Origin: Virgibacillus siamensis
GTDB lineage: Bacteria; Bacillota; Bacilli; Bacillales; Amphibacillaceae
Direction of reading: 5' to 3'
DNA: 64,000 nucleotides
Assembly (NCBI RefSeq): GCF_900162695.1
Contig: NZ_FUIH01000007.1
Span: forward strand, 1,736,001 to 1,800,000
How positions within the stretch are numbered: position 1 is the first letter of the stretch; each line of letters opens with the position of its first letter. Below, piece after piece: positions 7,739 through 16,523 of this stretch. The notes below the pieces were generated by a model. It did not search any database. It had not been told where the DNA came from and saw only the letters and a program-made list of their open reading frames with translations. Made by a program: the position numbers and the translations under genes.

Positions 7739-8539
7739 ATGCATAAAAAACGAAACAACATATACTTGTATCAGCTTACTGAATTACCGGAAGAACAGTT
7801 AGCATCTTTGGTTCAAACCGCTGAAAGGAACGATTTCAAAATTGTTGATCAAGCAGATGATGCCAATATCATCATGAGTGTCGGAGGTGATGGCGCGTTT
7901 CTACAGGCTGTGCGGAAAACCGGGTTTCGACAGGATTGCTTATATACCGGTCTGACACGCTCAAATGAATCCGGATTATATTGTGATTTTAATATGGATA
8001 ACATGAGTGACATGCTGCATACGATGGAACATGAAGCTCTTGAAGTTCGCCGATTTCCTGTCATCGATGTGAAAATCAACGATCAGTCATCCTTTCATTG
8101 TCTGAATGAAATCAGTATTCGTTCCACTATTATAAAGACAATTGTTATCGAGGTTTATATCGATGATTTGCATTTTGAAACATTCAGGGGAGATGGATTG
8201 ATTGTTGCAACTCCGACTGGGAGTACTGGTTACAATAAATCGACCGGGGGATCCATTGTTGACCCAAAACTTCCCTGTTTCCAGGTATCTGAGCTAGCAT
8301 CTCTGAATAACAACCGCTATCGGACACTTGGTTCGCCATTTTTGCTGAACAAAGACAGAGAATTAACCCTTAAAGTCGTCCAGGATGGAAATGACTACCC
8401 TATTATCGGACTTGATAATGAAGCACATCCCATTCGCAATATAAGATCATTAAATATTACGCTCAGCAACAAAGTTATTAAAACGGTAAAACTAAAAAAC
8501 AATTCTTACTGGTCCAGAGTAAAGCGGACATTTTTATAG
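7739..8539 (+). CDS. nadF: NAD kinase
   Basis: A 266-residue ATP-dependent NAD kinase making NADP. The GGDG loop is at 49-52, the NE pair at 123-124, and the second nucleotide segment TPTGSTGYNKSTGG at 158-171. Length fits the short Bacillus paralogue (B. subtilis YtdI/NadF2). AGGAGG precedes the ATG. It is divergent from ytfI and convergent with ytcJ. In B. subtilis sppA and yteJ lie between ytfI and this gene; here they are absent. Confidence 0.95.
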   Translation: MHKKRNNIYLYQLTELPEEQLASLVQTAERNDFKIVDQADDANIIMSVGGDGAFLQAVRKTGFRQDCLYTGLTRSNESGLYCDFNMDNMSDMLHTMEHEALEVRRFPVIDVKINDQSSFHCLNEISIRSTIIKTIVIEVYIDDLHFETFRGDGLIVATPTGSTGYNKSTGGSIVDPKLPCFQVSELASLNNNRYRTLGSPFLLNKDRELTLKVVQDGNDYPIIGLDNEAHPIRNIRSLNITLSNKVIKTVKLKNNSYWSRVKRTFL

Positions 8540-8563
8540 GTGCATCACATAAGCTCTCAACAG

Positions 8564-8606
8564 AAAAACGCCATACCGGCTTGTTAAAGCCGGTATGGCG
8601 TTTTTT
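8564..8606. terminator. Bidirectional terminator between nadF and ytcJ
   Basis: AAAAACGCCATACCGGCTT and its exact complement flank a GTTA loop, with A and T runs on the two sides, so it works on both strands. The ytcJ stop codon lies within the loop, so the hairpin overlaps the end of that reading frame. Confidence 0.92.
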
Positions 8607-10188
8607 CATATACAATATCACCATCCACTACGGTCATGGAGACTTCTGTTTCGTGAAGTTTTACCGGATCAGTTTGAAAAATATCCTCCTCCAAAATGGT
8701 AAAGTCAGCTGTATATCCTTCTTTTATGATGCCACGATAATTTTCCTGGCTGATAGCATGTGCACTTCCAACTGTATACAATCGTACAGCATCAAATAAG
8801 GACAGTTTTTCGTCAGGCAAATATTCATTCCCGTCAAAGGTTGATTTTCGCAGAACAGCAGCCTGGATGCCCAGAAGCGGATTGGGCTCCTCAATCGGGG
8901 CGTCAGACCCACCGGCACAAATTACACCTTCATCAAGCATTTTCTTCCAGGCATATGCAAATTCCAGTCTATCCTTCCCAATCCTGTCAAGCACCCATGG
9001 AAAATCAGATGCAACAAAAGAGGGCTGAATGTCTACAATCACCGGTAATTCAGACAATGTTTTCAATGCCCGCTCATTCAGCATTTGTCCGTGGATTAAG
9101 CGATCCCGTGCACCATTTTGCAACGGATACTTTTTCATGAACGATATAATTACTTCTGCAGCCCGGTCGCCAATAGCGTGAACTGCAATGGGAAGGCCGT
9201 ATTTTCTCGCCTTTTGTACAATTTTTTCAAGATTCTCGATACTGTGAATTGCGACACCTGCATTCCCGGCATCATCATTATAGTCACTGCTCAGCCATGC
9301 AGTGCGTCCACCCAACGCACCGTCTGAAAAAATCTTTACTGCACCTAATTCAATATATGTAGTACCATCCAAAAATCCTAAATTCTCTTCAATCATATTA
9401 TCCAAGACTTCATGGTGAACAAGCAAATGGGCTTTGAATTTTTTATTATTTCCGTTAACCGCGTGCATAAATGCCTGATATGTCTTGTTAAACCCTCCAT
9501 AGTAATTCAAATCCTCACTATGCCCGCCAACCAAACCTTTGGATAGCAAATCATCCACTGCAATCTTGATAACCTGCTGCAAATATTCCTGGGAAACTTC
9601 CGGCATCGAGGCTTTTATTAAATCCTGAGCAGTATCCATAAAGTAGCCTTCCGGATATCCCTTTTCATTGCGCATAATAATGCCGCCTTGTGGATCAGGA
9701 GTATCACTGGTAACCTGGGATAATTCCATAGCCTTTGAGTTAGCCAGTAAGGCATGCCGGCAAACCCTTGAGAGCATCATCGGATTATCCGGACAAATAT
9801 CATCCAATTCTTTTCTTGATAAAATGACTGGTTCATCCCACTGATTTTCATTCCAGCCTTCCCCGATTAGCCATTCACCTTCAGCTAAGTTAGCTGTACG
9901 ATTCATTAACGCTTCCTTCACTTCAGCTGACGACTTCATCTGTGATAAATCGAGACGAAGCAATTTTTCCCCGTACTGAATAATATGTAAATGACTGTCT
10001 ATCAGCCCTGGAAGCATCATTTTTCCTTTCAGGTTCACCTCGTTGTCTATCCTGTCAAAATAATCATGATACAGGCGCTCGTATGTCCCGACTGCCTTTA
10101 TAAAGCCGCCTTCAGTATACACGGCCTCCACAGCATCCCCTTCATTTTCCATTGTATAAATTGAACCGCCAAACCAAAGTCTTCCCAT
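8584..10188 (-). CDS. ytcJ: YtcJ-family amidohydrolase
   Basis: A 534-residue metal-dependent hydrolase of the amidohydrolase superfamily (YtcJ/LAF3 type). Visible metal-site motifs are DSHLH (64-68), VHAIGDRA and GGSDAPIEEPNPL, followed by the small C-terminal beta domain (ADFTILEEDI). The family contains N-acyl amino acid and formamide-type hydrolases, but the substrate of YtcJ is unknown. The gene is preceded by a GGGGGG ribosome-binding site. Its 3' end runs into the shared terminator with nadF. B. subtilis has the same neighbour order nadF-ytcJ-(ytcI)-sspA. Confidence 0.9.
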   Translation of the reverse strand: MGRLWFGGSIYTMENEGDAVEAVYTEGGFIKAVGTYERLYHDYFDRIDNEVNLKGKMMLPGLIDSHLHIIQYGEKLLRLDLSQMKSSAEVKEALMNRTANLAEGEWLIGEGWNENQWDEPVILSRKELDDICPDNPMMLSRVCRHALLANSKAMELSQVTSDTPDPQGGIIMRNEKGYPEGYFMDTAQDLIKASMPEVSQEYLQQVIKIAVDDLLSKGLVGGHSEDLNYYGGFNKTYQAFMHAVNGNNKKFKAHLLVHHEVLDNMIEENLGFLDGTTYIELGAVKIFSDGALGGRTAWLSSDYNDDAGNAGVAIHSIENLEKIVQKARKYGLPIAVHAIGDRAAEVIISFMKKYPLQNGARDRLIHGQMLNERALKTLSELPVIVDIQPSFVASDFPWVLDRIGKDRLEFAYAWKKMLDEGVICAGGSDAPIEEPNPLLGIQAAVLRKSTFDGNEYLPDEKLSLFDAVRLYTVGSAHAISQENYRGIIKEGYTADFTILEEDIFQTDPVKLHETEVSMTVVDGDIVYEKTPYRL

Positions 10189-10240
10189 CTAATCCCCCCG
10201 GTTAAATAGTTCCATACCTTTATAAAAACTTTACCGATTT

Positions 10241-10286
10241 AAGCCCTAAAAATCAAGGGCTGCTCCCGATTTTTTGGGAACAGCCC
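10241..10286 (-). terminator. Terminator of the SASP gene
   Basis: On the minus strand GGGCTG(TT)CCC pairs with GGG(AG)CAGCCC and is followed by TTGATTTTT. A second short hairpin, AGGGCT against AGCCCT, overlaps its 3' arm, giving two mutually exclusive folds. Confidence 0.8.
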
Positions 10287-10307
10287 GAATCCAATTTTAT
10301 TTTGTTA

Positions 10308-10508
10308 TTATTGTTGCATACCGCCAAATTGCTGTTCAGCTGTTTGAACAAGACGCTTCGTAATTTCTCCGCCAACTGAACCATTCGCGCGTGAAGTGTT
10401 GTCAGCACTTAGCTGCACACCAAATTCTGATGCAATTTCCATTTTCATTTGATCCAGTGCCTGCTCTACGCCAGGTACCAGGATTTGATTTGAGTTATTG
10501 TTAGCCAT
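10308..10508 (-). CDS. sspA: Alpha/beta-type small acid-soluble spore protein
   Basis: A 66-residue alpha/beta SASP, which saturates spore DNA and protects it from UV and heat. The first signature reads KMEIASEFGVQL, with the E-F site cut by the Gpr protease during germination, and the second is SVGGEITKRLVQTAEQQ. The ATG was chosen because AAGGAGG lies 9 bases upstream; a TTG two codons earlier lies within that spacing. Its position next to thiI matches sspA of B. subtilis. Expression is expected from a forespore SigG promoter, but I could not identify one with confidence in the 70-base gap to thiI. Confidence 0.96.
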   Translation of the reverse strand: MANNNSNQILVPGVEQALDQMKMEIASEFGVQLSADNTSRANGSVGGEITKRLVQTAEQQFGGMQQ

Positions 10509-10578
10509 GTTCAATCACCTCCTTGGTACTTATAGAGTTTGAAGGTTGGAGGAATTTTAAACTGGTAGTTGCTGTAAA

Positions 10579-11781
10579 TCAAAACAAATCGCTAAATTCA
10601 TCTTCTGTCTTCTTTTCTCCCGTCAGTTTTATCACTTCGATTCCATTAACTGCTTCGTCAATCAATTCCGTAAAATCTTCCTGGGACTCAAATTGATTGA
10701 TTTTTTCCCTGCCTGGTCTTGTTTTCGGTGATTTTGACACGAATATCGTACAGCAATCTTCATATGGTCTGATTGAAATATCATACGTATTAATTTTCCT
10801 GGAAACTTGTACGATATCATCCTTGTCCATCGCAACTAACGGACGAATAATTGGTATTGTCGTAACCTCATTTATAGCATTCATGCTTTCCATTGTCTGA
10901 CTCGCAACCTGTCCAAGGCTTTCACCGGTTGTCATGGAAAGAATTGACTGTTTTGTACAGACCTTCTCACTGATGCGAAACATCATCCTGCGCATAATTG
11001 TCATGGCATATCCGTCCGGCATCGTGCGAAAAATATGCTGCTGCAGCTTTGTAAATGGAACGACATGCACATTTACCGCATTTCCGTATTTGGTAAGTTT
11101 CTCAGCCAAGTCCAGCACTTTCTGTTTGGCACGATCACTGGTAAATGGCGGCGAATGGAAATGTATCGCTTCTATCTGCACACCACGTTTCATCGCCAGA
11201 AAACCTGCAACAGGACTATCAATACCGCCCGATAAAAGCAACAAAGATTTACCCGATGTGCCAACAGGCAAACCTCCAAGTCCTTTAACAACATTTGATG
11301 TCAGGTAGGTGGCTTCGTTCCTGATTTCCACTTTGATTTCCAAATCCGGATGATGAACATCAACGGTATACCCTTCTGTGTTTTGAAGTAAATGTCCCCC
11401 AAGTACCTGATTCATATCCTGCGAGCGGATTGGAAAGGTTTTATCAATCCGTTTGACGGAAATTTTAAATGTCCGGGTCTGTTCGCTGTTGGTAAGTGCC
11501 CATAATGCCGCACTTTTTATATCCTCTGCTTCATTGGGTACTTTAACAGCAAGGCTGAGACTTTGAATTCCAAAGACGTTTTTGCATGTTTCCATAACCG
11601 GATCCGGCTCATGTCCATTCAGTAAGACAAACATCCTGCCTTGGGTCCGTTTTACCTTTACACCTGGAAATTCCTTCAATTTGCTTTTCAGATTGTTTTG
11701 AAGCTGTATAATAAACCGTTTTCTGTTTTTTCCTTTTAGGGCCATTTCACCGTAGCGAATTAATATATGATCATATTCCAT
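10579..11781 (-). CDS. thiI: tRNA 4-thiouridine synthetase ThiI
   Basis: A 400-residue ThiI that thiolates U8 of tRNA and can supply sulfur for thiamine thiazole synthesis. Domain order is an N-terminal ferredoxin-like domain, a THUMP domain (about 60-165) and a PP-loop adenylation domain with SGGIDSP at 184-190. No C-terminal rhodanese domain is present, as in Bacillus ThiI, which takes sulfur directly from its partner NifZ. That partner gene lies 5 bases upstream in the same operon. GAGGT precedes the ATG. Confidence 0.96.
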   Translation of the reverse strand: MEYDHILIRYGEMALKGKNRKRFIIQLQNNLKSKLKEFPGVKVKRTQGRMFVLLNGHEPDPVMETCKNVFGIQSLSLAVKVPNEAEDIKSAALWALTNSEQTRTFKISVKRIDKTFPIRSQDMNQVLGGHLLQNTEGYTVDVHHPDLEIKVEIRNEATYLTSNVVKGLGGLPVGTSGKSLLLLSGGIDSPVAGFLAMKRGVQIEAIHFHSPPFTSDRAKQKVLDLAEKLTKYGNAVNVHVVPFTKLQQHIFRTMPDGYAMTIMRRMMFRISEKVCTKQSILSMTTGESLGQVASQTMESMNAINEVTTIPIIRPLVAMDKDDIVQVSRKINTYDISIRPYEDCCTIFVSKSPKTRPGREKINQFESQEDFTELIDEAVNGIEVIKLTGEKKTEDEFSDLF

Positions 11782-11786
11782 ACTAT

Positions 11787-12926
11787 CTACCTCATTACTG
11801 CTTTAAATTTTTGAATTGCTTGTTCCAGCGATTGCAGGAATTGTTCAATTTCAGTTTCAGTTGTATCAAAAGACATACTTATTCGCAATGCTGATGTGGA
11901 ACGGTCTGTCCCTAATCCGCATGCAGATAATATTTTGCTTTTATCCGATTGTTTGGAAGAACAAGCTGATTTTGTTGAAATATAAATTTCCAGCTCACCA
12001 AGCATATGAATAATAACTTCAGGTTTTATTCCAGGCACTGAAATATTCATTATATGAGGGGCTGCTGCTGAAGGTGTATTAACAACCACCCCATCCATTA
12101 TTTTCAGATTGTTGACCAGTTTTTTCTGAAGCTTATACAAATGCTTGACTCCTTCACCTTCACGCTCCCGAATTAACCGCAATGCCTTAACCATGGACAC
12201 AGCACCTGCAAGATTTTCTGTACCGGATCTCAGCGAACGCTCCTGATTTCCGCCATGGAATAAAGGAGTTATCTTCATTCGCTGGTTAACATATAAAATT
12301 CCTGTTCCTTTCAGTCCATGAATTTTATGACCTGAAATCGTACAAAAATCAATTCCGCTGTCCTTCAGCTGCAAAGGAACTTTACTGATTCCCTGAACAT
12401 GATCAACGTGAAAAGCAAGTTTTGGATACTGCCTGGCAATTTCACCAATTTCTTTTACCGGCTGAATTGTGCCAAGTTCATTATTTACATGCATAATACT
12501 AATGAGTATCGTATCATCCCGAATGGCTTTTTTTAAGGTATCGATTGATATCCTTCCATTATTGTCTACAGGTAAATAGGTCACACTGAATCCATCCTGT
12601 TCCAGATTCCTGCAGGTTTCATAAACAGACGGATGTTCAATTTCAGTTGTAATAATGTGTTTACCGCGTCCCCGGTGTTTATATACAAAGCCTTTAATGG
12701 CAAGGTTATTTCCCTCTGTTCCCCCTGATGTGAAGACAATTTCCTCAGGCTGTACTCCCAGCAGAGATGATGCCTGTTCTCTTGACTTTTGCAAGAGCGC
12801 TTCCGATTTGCCGCCTAGTTGATGAATACTTGACGGATTGGCAAAAAAACTTTCCGCGGCCTTATAATAACTATTCAGTACAGCCTTGTCAGGTTTCGTT
12901 GTTGCACTATTATCCAGATAAATCAT
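11787..12926 (-). CDS. nifZ: Cysteine desulfurase NifZ, sulfur donor for ThiI
   Basis: A 379-residue class V aminotransferase-fold, PLP-dependent cysteine desulfurase. The PLP lysine is Lys201 in SGHKIHG, with the cofactor-stacking His in TEIEHPS (His98). The sulfur-carrying cysteine is Cys322 in STKSACSSKQ. Directly upstream of thiI and sharing its operon, it should hand persulfide sulfur to ThiI for tRNA thiolation. Start is ATG after AAAGGAG. The Asp of the PLP pocket is present in FHVDHVQG, where many relatives have DAVQ or DAAQ. Confidence 0.95.
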   Translation of the reverse strand: MIYLDNSATTKPDKAVLNSYYKAAESFFANPSSIHQLGGKSEALLQKSREQASSLLGVQPEEIVFTSGGTEGNNLAIKGFVYKHRGRGKHIITTEIEHPSVYETCRNLEQDGFSVTYLPVDNNGRISIDTLKKAIRDDTILISIMHVNNELGTIQPVKEIGEIARQYPKLAFHVDHVQGISKVPLQLKDSGIDFCTISGHKIHGLKGTGILYVNQRMKITPLFHGGNQERSLRSGTENLAGAVSMVKALRLIREREGEGVKHLYKLQKKLVNNLKIMDGVVVNTPSAAAPHIMNISVPGIKPEVIIHMLGELEIYISTKSACSSKQSDKSKILSACGLGTDRSTSALRISMSFDTTETEIEQFLQSLEQAIQKFKAVMR

Positions 12927-13007
12927 AATAAATGCTCCTTTAAGAAAATCTTTCGCATAAGTTCTACGGCTGCCGCATTGTTTAGCTAGCTTTTAATATA
13001 AAATAAT

Positions 13008-13062
13008 GAAGGCTGACTCAGAAACAGGTTATTTGCATACCCAATTCTTAAGACAGCCCCTC
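13008..13062 (-). terminator. Possible terminator of ezrA
   Basis: On the minus strand GAGGGGCTGTC can pair with GAGTCAGCCTTC across a long loop, followed by ATTATTTTATATT. The stem is interrupted, so efficiency is uncertain. It lies between ezrA and nifZ. Confidence 0.4.
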
Positions 13063-13119
13063 ATTTAATCATTTCCCTTATTGCTAATCATATTTCAATC
13101 GATATGTCTTTACAATTAT

Positions 13120-14811
13120 TTAGTTTGCTGCTTGGTATTCCTCAATCCGTTTCAATGCTCCGGGTTCCACTTCTTCAACGGCCTTTGCAGCTTGTTCCAG
13201 TGCCAGTTCATACTCGTATGAACGAAATAACCGCTCCGATTCCGATAATTTTGCGGATAATACAGGGTACTGACTGCGATACCTGTTTGCATACTGTATT
13301 ACCTGTTCGGTCAAATAAGCTTGATCAAGTACCATATCTGTTTGTTCCGCTACTTGATTCACACTGGATTCTGCATCTGATAATGCCTTTTGCACTTCTG
13401 TGATGTCAAGGGGCTGTTTGTCCAGCACATCCAATACCCGGACATTCTTATTCGATGCATCTTCCATCAGGGTCCAAATAAAACCTGGAACTCCGGGAAT
13501 ATTGCTCTTACTTAAACGGCGATTGATTTGATATAAATCATCCTTCATATCAGCAAGTTTTTCTTTCGCCGTCACTTCATCTTTCCGCAGATTTTTAATT
13601 TGTTTCCTGAAATCATCGTGCTGTTTTTGAAGCTCTTCTACCTGCTGAAAGCCATTTTCCAATTCAGACCTTAGTTTGGAATGTGAAGTTTCCATTTCTT
13701 GTTCCATTTCATCGTTAATCATATGCAGCTGTTTTTTCAGCTGCCCAATGGCCTTGTCAAGAACGAGGTACTTTTCCATATCACTGTCCTCGAAATAATA
13801 TGCTTTCTGCAGCTCGTCCACTTCTTCCTTAGTGATCAGAAAATCGTTTTCCAGGGTTTCCAGTTCTTCCCGATATACCGGAATTTTATTTTCCATATAA
13901 TTGCGGGCAACAGCTTCTTTCTCAAGCAGCTGATACATTTCCGCCATTCGCTCTTCTATCTCATTCTTCATTTCTTTTGCAAGTTCTTCTTCTCCCTGAT
14001 CCAAGGCACTTACACAATCTTTCAACCGATGCTGATACTTATGTATTTCCTTCTCAAATCCGAAGTGTTCTACACGATAGCCATCATCTTTCATACCTTT
14101 CAATCCGTTCAAGAGCTCGTTTAACTGTTGAGGAAGATCATTTTTGCACGCTGTGTACAAGGCAGGGAAATCTTCCATTTGCGTTTGGAGATTGTCAAGA
14201 TCCTGCTTCAACTCTTCGACCAAGTGGCGTGCATCCGAATAGTTCCCTGATCCCACCAATTCATTGTACTGCGTGAGTTGTTTTTCCATTCCATCAATTT
14301 CCGAATCATAATATTCTTCTGCATTTCCGTACTGATAACGATTTTGGGAAAGTTGTTTCCGTAAAGCTTTTATAGTTGGCTGAATTTGTTCTATTTCTTT
14401 TCGGCTCGATTCCTCAGATTCCATTAACTCGTTCAATTCAGCAAGCATTTTTTCGATTTCATCTTCAATTGACTGGAGCACTTCTTCTGTTTTACGTAAC
14501 ATCTTTTTAGCTTTGGAAAATCGATATCTGTCCGCTGCTGCTTCGGAATCAAATAAATATTCCTCTATATCGGGCAGCTCTTTCGTAACAATCAGTTCCC
14601 AGCGCTCTCTCCAGGATTCGAATTTCTCCTGTGTTTCACCGGACAAATTTAAATTTTTAATACGGCTGATCTCAGAAGCAATGTTTCGATTCATAATATC
14701 CATTTTCCAGGCTTCCAACCTGTCTACCTCATCATAAATCCGTTTTCTAAGTATTAGTCCTGCAATAATCAGTGCAATAATTATCAGTATGATGCCAATG
14801 ATGTAAGCCAT
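13120..14811 (-). CDS. ezrA: Septation ring formation regulator EzrA
   Basis: A 563-residue EzrA, an inhibitor of FtsZ ring assembly at non-division sites and a scaffold linking FtsZ to cell-wall synthases. One N-terminal membrane segment (AYIIGIILIIIALIIAGLIL, residues 2-21) leaves the rest in the cytoplasm as spectrin-like coiled coil, rich in Glu, Lys, Leu and Gln. Length equals that of B. subtilis EzrA (about 562). AGGAGG precedes the ATG. Transcribed alone, upstream of nifZ-thiI as in B. subtilis. The C-terminal region around FRSYEYELALEQA matches the conserved patch of the family. Confidence 0.96.
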   Translation of the reverse strand: MAYIIGIILIIIALIIAGLILRKRIYDEVDRLEAWKMDIMNRNIASEISRIKNLNLSGETQEKFESWRERWELIVTKELPDIEEYLFDSEAAADRYRFSKAKKMLRKTEEVLQSIEDEIEKMLAELNELMESEESSRKEIEQIQPTIKALRKQLSQNRYQYGNAEEYYDSEIDGMEKQLTQYNELVGSGNYSDARHLVEELKQDLDNLQTQMEDFPALYTACKNDLPQQLNELLNGLKGMKDDGYRVEHFGFEKEIHKYQHRLKDCVSALDQGEEELAKEMKNEIEERMAEMYQLLEKEAVARNYMENKIPVYREELETLENDFLITKEEVDELQKAYYFEDSDMEKYLVLDKAIGQLKKQLHMINDEMEQEMETSHSKLRSELENGFQQVEELQKQHDDFRKQIKNLRKDEVTAKEKLADMKDDLYQINRRLSKSNIPGVPGFIWTLMEDASNKNVRVLDVLDKQPLDITEVQKALSDAESSVNQVAEQTDMVLDQAYLTEQVIQYANRYRSQYPVLSAKLSESERLFRSYEYELALEQAAKAVEEVEPGALKRIEEYQAAN

Positions 14812-14920
14812 AAAATGCCTCCTGACTGTATTTCAAATAAGAGGGTAATCTATCGATGAGTTCTCTAAGAAGAACAGGATTTGCCGAATTAATCAACAAA
14901 ACACCCGAAGTTATGTCGTA

Positions 14921-14949
14921 ATTATACTTATGATACCATGTAAATTGCA
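14921..14949 (-). promoter_or_regulatory. Candidate SigA promoter of ezrA
   Basis: On the minus strand TATAAT is preceded at 17 bases by TGCAAT, a poor -35. The element lies about 110 bases before the ezrA start in an otherwise featureless AT-rich gap. Confidence 0.35.
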
Positions 14950-15046
14950 TTTTTGGCTAAAAAAATACAATTAAATTGTGATTTTGACAAATTTTTTTAT
15001 GCAAGCAGCGTTATACACAAAAAAATATACATAAATTAACAAAACT

Positions 15047-15652
15047 CTATGCTTGTTTAATCACATAATCCAGCCACTCTTCAATGGTTCGAATATACTT
15101 TTGGGCAAAAATGCCATGTGATCTTTCCCCAATCACCTGATTTTTCCATTCATGCTGCAAAATATATGGCGTAATCAGCATCCCTTTTAATTGCATCAAT
15201 AAAAATTGCCGATCAAACGATTTGCCACTGCCTGAAAGGGCATCAAAAAATGCATTTTTGATGAAGTAATTTTCCTTGGCAAGATAGGTCACTGTCATCT
15301 CCCGTACAAATACCGAATCAAGAGAAAGTTCCCGGTGAATGAAACATGAAAATTGATGGTTGCTTTGCTTGTACTGTATAATAGCTTCAACCATTTTTTT
15401 CAGGCAGGTTATCGGTTCTTCGGATTCGTTTTTTTTCAGCGTCTCCTCTATTGTTTCAAGATATGCTTCATAATAGTGTGTAACAGCATGTTCCAGCAAC
15501 CCTTGCTTGCTTTTAAAATAGTAACTTATTAATGAAACATTTACAGTTGCTTTATCAGCAATATCACGTACAGAAGTTCCATGAAACCCGTTTTGAAAAA
15601 ATAATTGGGAAGCGGCATCGACGACTTTTTGTTTTGTAGGATATTTTATCAT
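15047..15652 (-). CDS. yttP: TetR-family regulator YttP
   Basis: A 201-residue TetR/AcrR-type repressor. The N-terminal helix-turn-helix (GTSVRDIADKATVNVSLISY, about residues 25-44) is typical, followed by a helical ligand domain. The start MIKYPTKQK was chosen because AAGGAG lies 9 bases upstream; the ATG three codons earlier touches that site. It is divergent from ytsP, and a perfect 9-7-9 palindrome lies between them, a likely operator for autoregulation. In B. subtilis hisJ separates ezrA and yttP; here it is missing. The ligand is unknown. Confidence 0.9.
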   Translation of the reverse strand: MIKYPTKQKVVDAASQLFFQNGFHGTSVRDIADKATVNVSLISYYFKSKQGLLEHAVTHYYEAYLETIEETLKKNESEEPITCLKKMVEAIIQYKQSNHQFSCFIHRELSLDSVFVREMTVTYLAKENYFIKNAFFDALSGSGKSFDRQFLLMQLKGMLITPYILQHEWKNQVIGERSHGIFAQKYIRTIEEWLDYVIKQA

Positions 15653-15683
15653 TAAATTCATCTCCTTATATTAAAATTACGAC

Positions 15684-15708
15684 AAATTGAAGATTTATCC
15701 TTCAATTT
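15684..15708. promoter_or_regulatory. Palindromic operator candidate between yttP and ytsP
   Basis: AAATTGAAG and CTTCAATTT are exact complements separated by 7 bases. The site is 32 bases before yttP and 60 bases before ytsP. Length and position suit a TetR-family dimer site. A shorter CGACA/TGTCG pair follows nearby. Confidence 0.55.
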
Positions 15709-15768
15709 TCTATCGACAAATACCCACACAAATGTCGAAATACCAGGCAATGAGAGGATAATGTGACC

Positions 15769-16251
15769 ATGTTTCAGACGACAGCATATTCAGGTGAAAA
15801 AGTAAAAGACTACGAAATGTTATTAAAACAACTTACAGCATTGACAGAGGACGAAAACGATGTAATTGCGAATCTTTCCAATGCATCGGCACTGTTGAAT
15901 CAGTTTTTGCACGATGTGAATTGGGTAGGATTTTATCTGTGGAAGGAAGACCAGCTTGTACTGGGACCATTCCAGGGGCTGCCGGCCTGTCTGCGGATTG
16001 ATTATGGAAAAGGTGTTTGTGGAACAGCCATCAGTACAGGGGAGTCCCAGGTTGTCGAAGATGTTACGAAATTCCCGGGGCATATCGCCTGTGACAGTGC
16101 AAGTAAATCTGAGATTGTCATCCCATTGAAGGTTAACGGTGAAATCTTTGGTGTTTTGGATATCGACAGCCCAAGTACAAACCGTTTTGATGAGACCGAT
16201 CGGGAATACCTTGAAAAGTTTGGAAAGATTGTCGAAGGATTTGGGAAATAG
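15769..16251 (+). CDS. ytsP: Free methionine-(R)-sulfoxide reductase, GAF-domain protein YtsP
   Basis: A 160-residue single GAF-domain enzyme that reduces free methionine-R-sulfoxide. The three conserved cysteines are Cys74 (LPACLRI), Cys84 (GKGVCGTA) and Cys108 (GHIACDS). Their 10- and 34-residue offsets are the same as in the characterised E. coli enzyme (Cys84, 94, 118). An ATG start is given; a GTG two codons earlier also has acceptable spacing from GAGAGG, so the start is uncertain by two residues. Divergent from yttP. Confidence 0.93.
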   Translation: MFQTTAYSGEKVKDYEMLLKQLTALTEDENDVIANLSNASALLNQFLHDVNWVGFYLWKEDQLVLGPFQGLPACLRIDYGKGVCGTAISTGESQVVEDVTKFPGHIACDSASKSEIVIPLKVNGEIFGVLDIDSPSTNRFDETDREYLEKFGKIVEGFGK

Positions 16252-16260
16252 TTTTTTTCA

Positions 16261-16295
16261 TTTCAGGGGATTTTTTCGTAAAAAATCCCCTGAAA
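16261..16295. other. Perfect 16-bp hairpin without a T tract, between ytsP and rpsD
   Basis: TTTCAGGGGATTTTTT is followed, after CGT, by its exact complement. It begins 10 bases after the ytsP stop. Neither strand has a T run after the stem, so it is not a classical intrinsic terminator. It may act as an mRNA 3'-end stabiliser or an inefficient terminator. Confidence 0.6.
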
Positions 16296-16308
16296 AATAG
16301 AGATATGA

Positions 16309-16337
16309 TTGACTTCTACTATGAAAACTAATATAAT
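16309..16337 (+). promoter_or_regulatory. SigA promoter of rpsD
   Basis: TTGACT and TATAAT are spaced by 17 bases, close to the SigA consensus. The predicted start near 16344 gives a leader of about 180 bases before rpsD. Confidence 0.88.
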
Positions 16338-16343
16338 ACTCTT

Positions 16344-16523
16344 TGTGTAAAATAAAAAGGTAGCTTATGTGAACCTGCGTTTATGTTATTTTGTTCCTCA
16401 CTTTGAGGTGTATCGCGTAACTCTCGGCTGCTGGAGCGATGGTACATGAAAACAAAATACATGGCGATTGTGGGACACGCGGTTTTATTTTATGCAAATA
16501 AAACAAAAAGGAGGAAATGTCTC
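16344..16523 (+). promoter_or_regulatory. rpsD leader, probable S4 autoregulatory RNA
   Basis: The mRNA leader is about 180 bases long and untranslated, ending in AAAGGAGGAAATGTCTC before the ATG. B. subtilis S4 represses its own translation by binding a structured rpsD leader, and the length and G/C-rich middle section (CTCTCGGCTGCTGGAGCGAT) fit this. I did not fold the RNA. A frame reading through the leader in phase with rpsD exists but is not the real N-terminus. Confidence 0.65.

Noticed and set aside
14747..14950. Minus-strand 67-codon frame upstream of ezrA
   Set aside because: Overlaps the ezrA start in another frame, no ribosome-binding site, and contains the likely ezrA promoter.
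16446..16523. N-terminal extension of RpsD in frame
   Set aside because: The frame runs into the untranslated leader; GGAGG and the family N-terminus fix the start at 16524.
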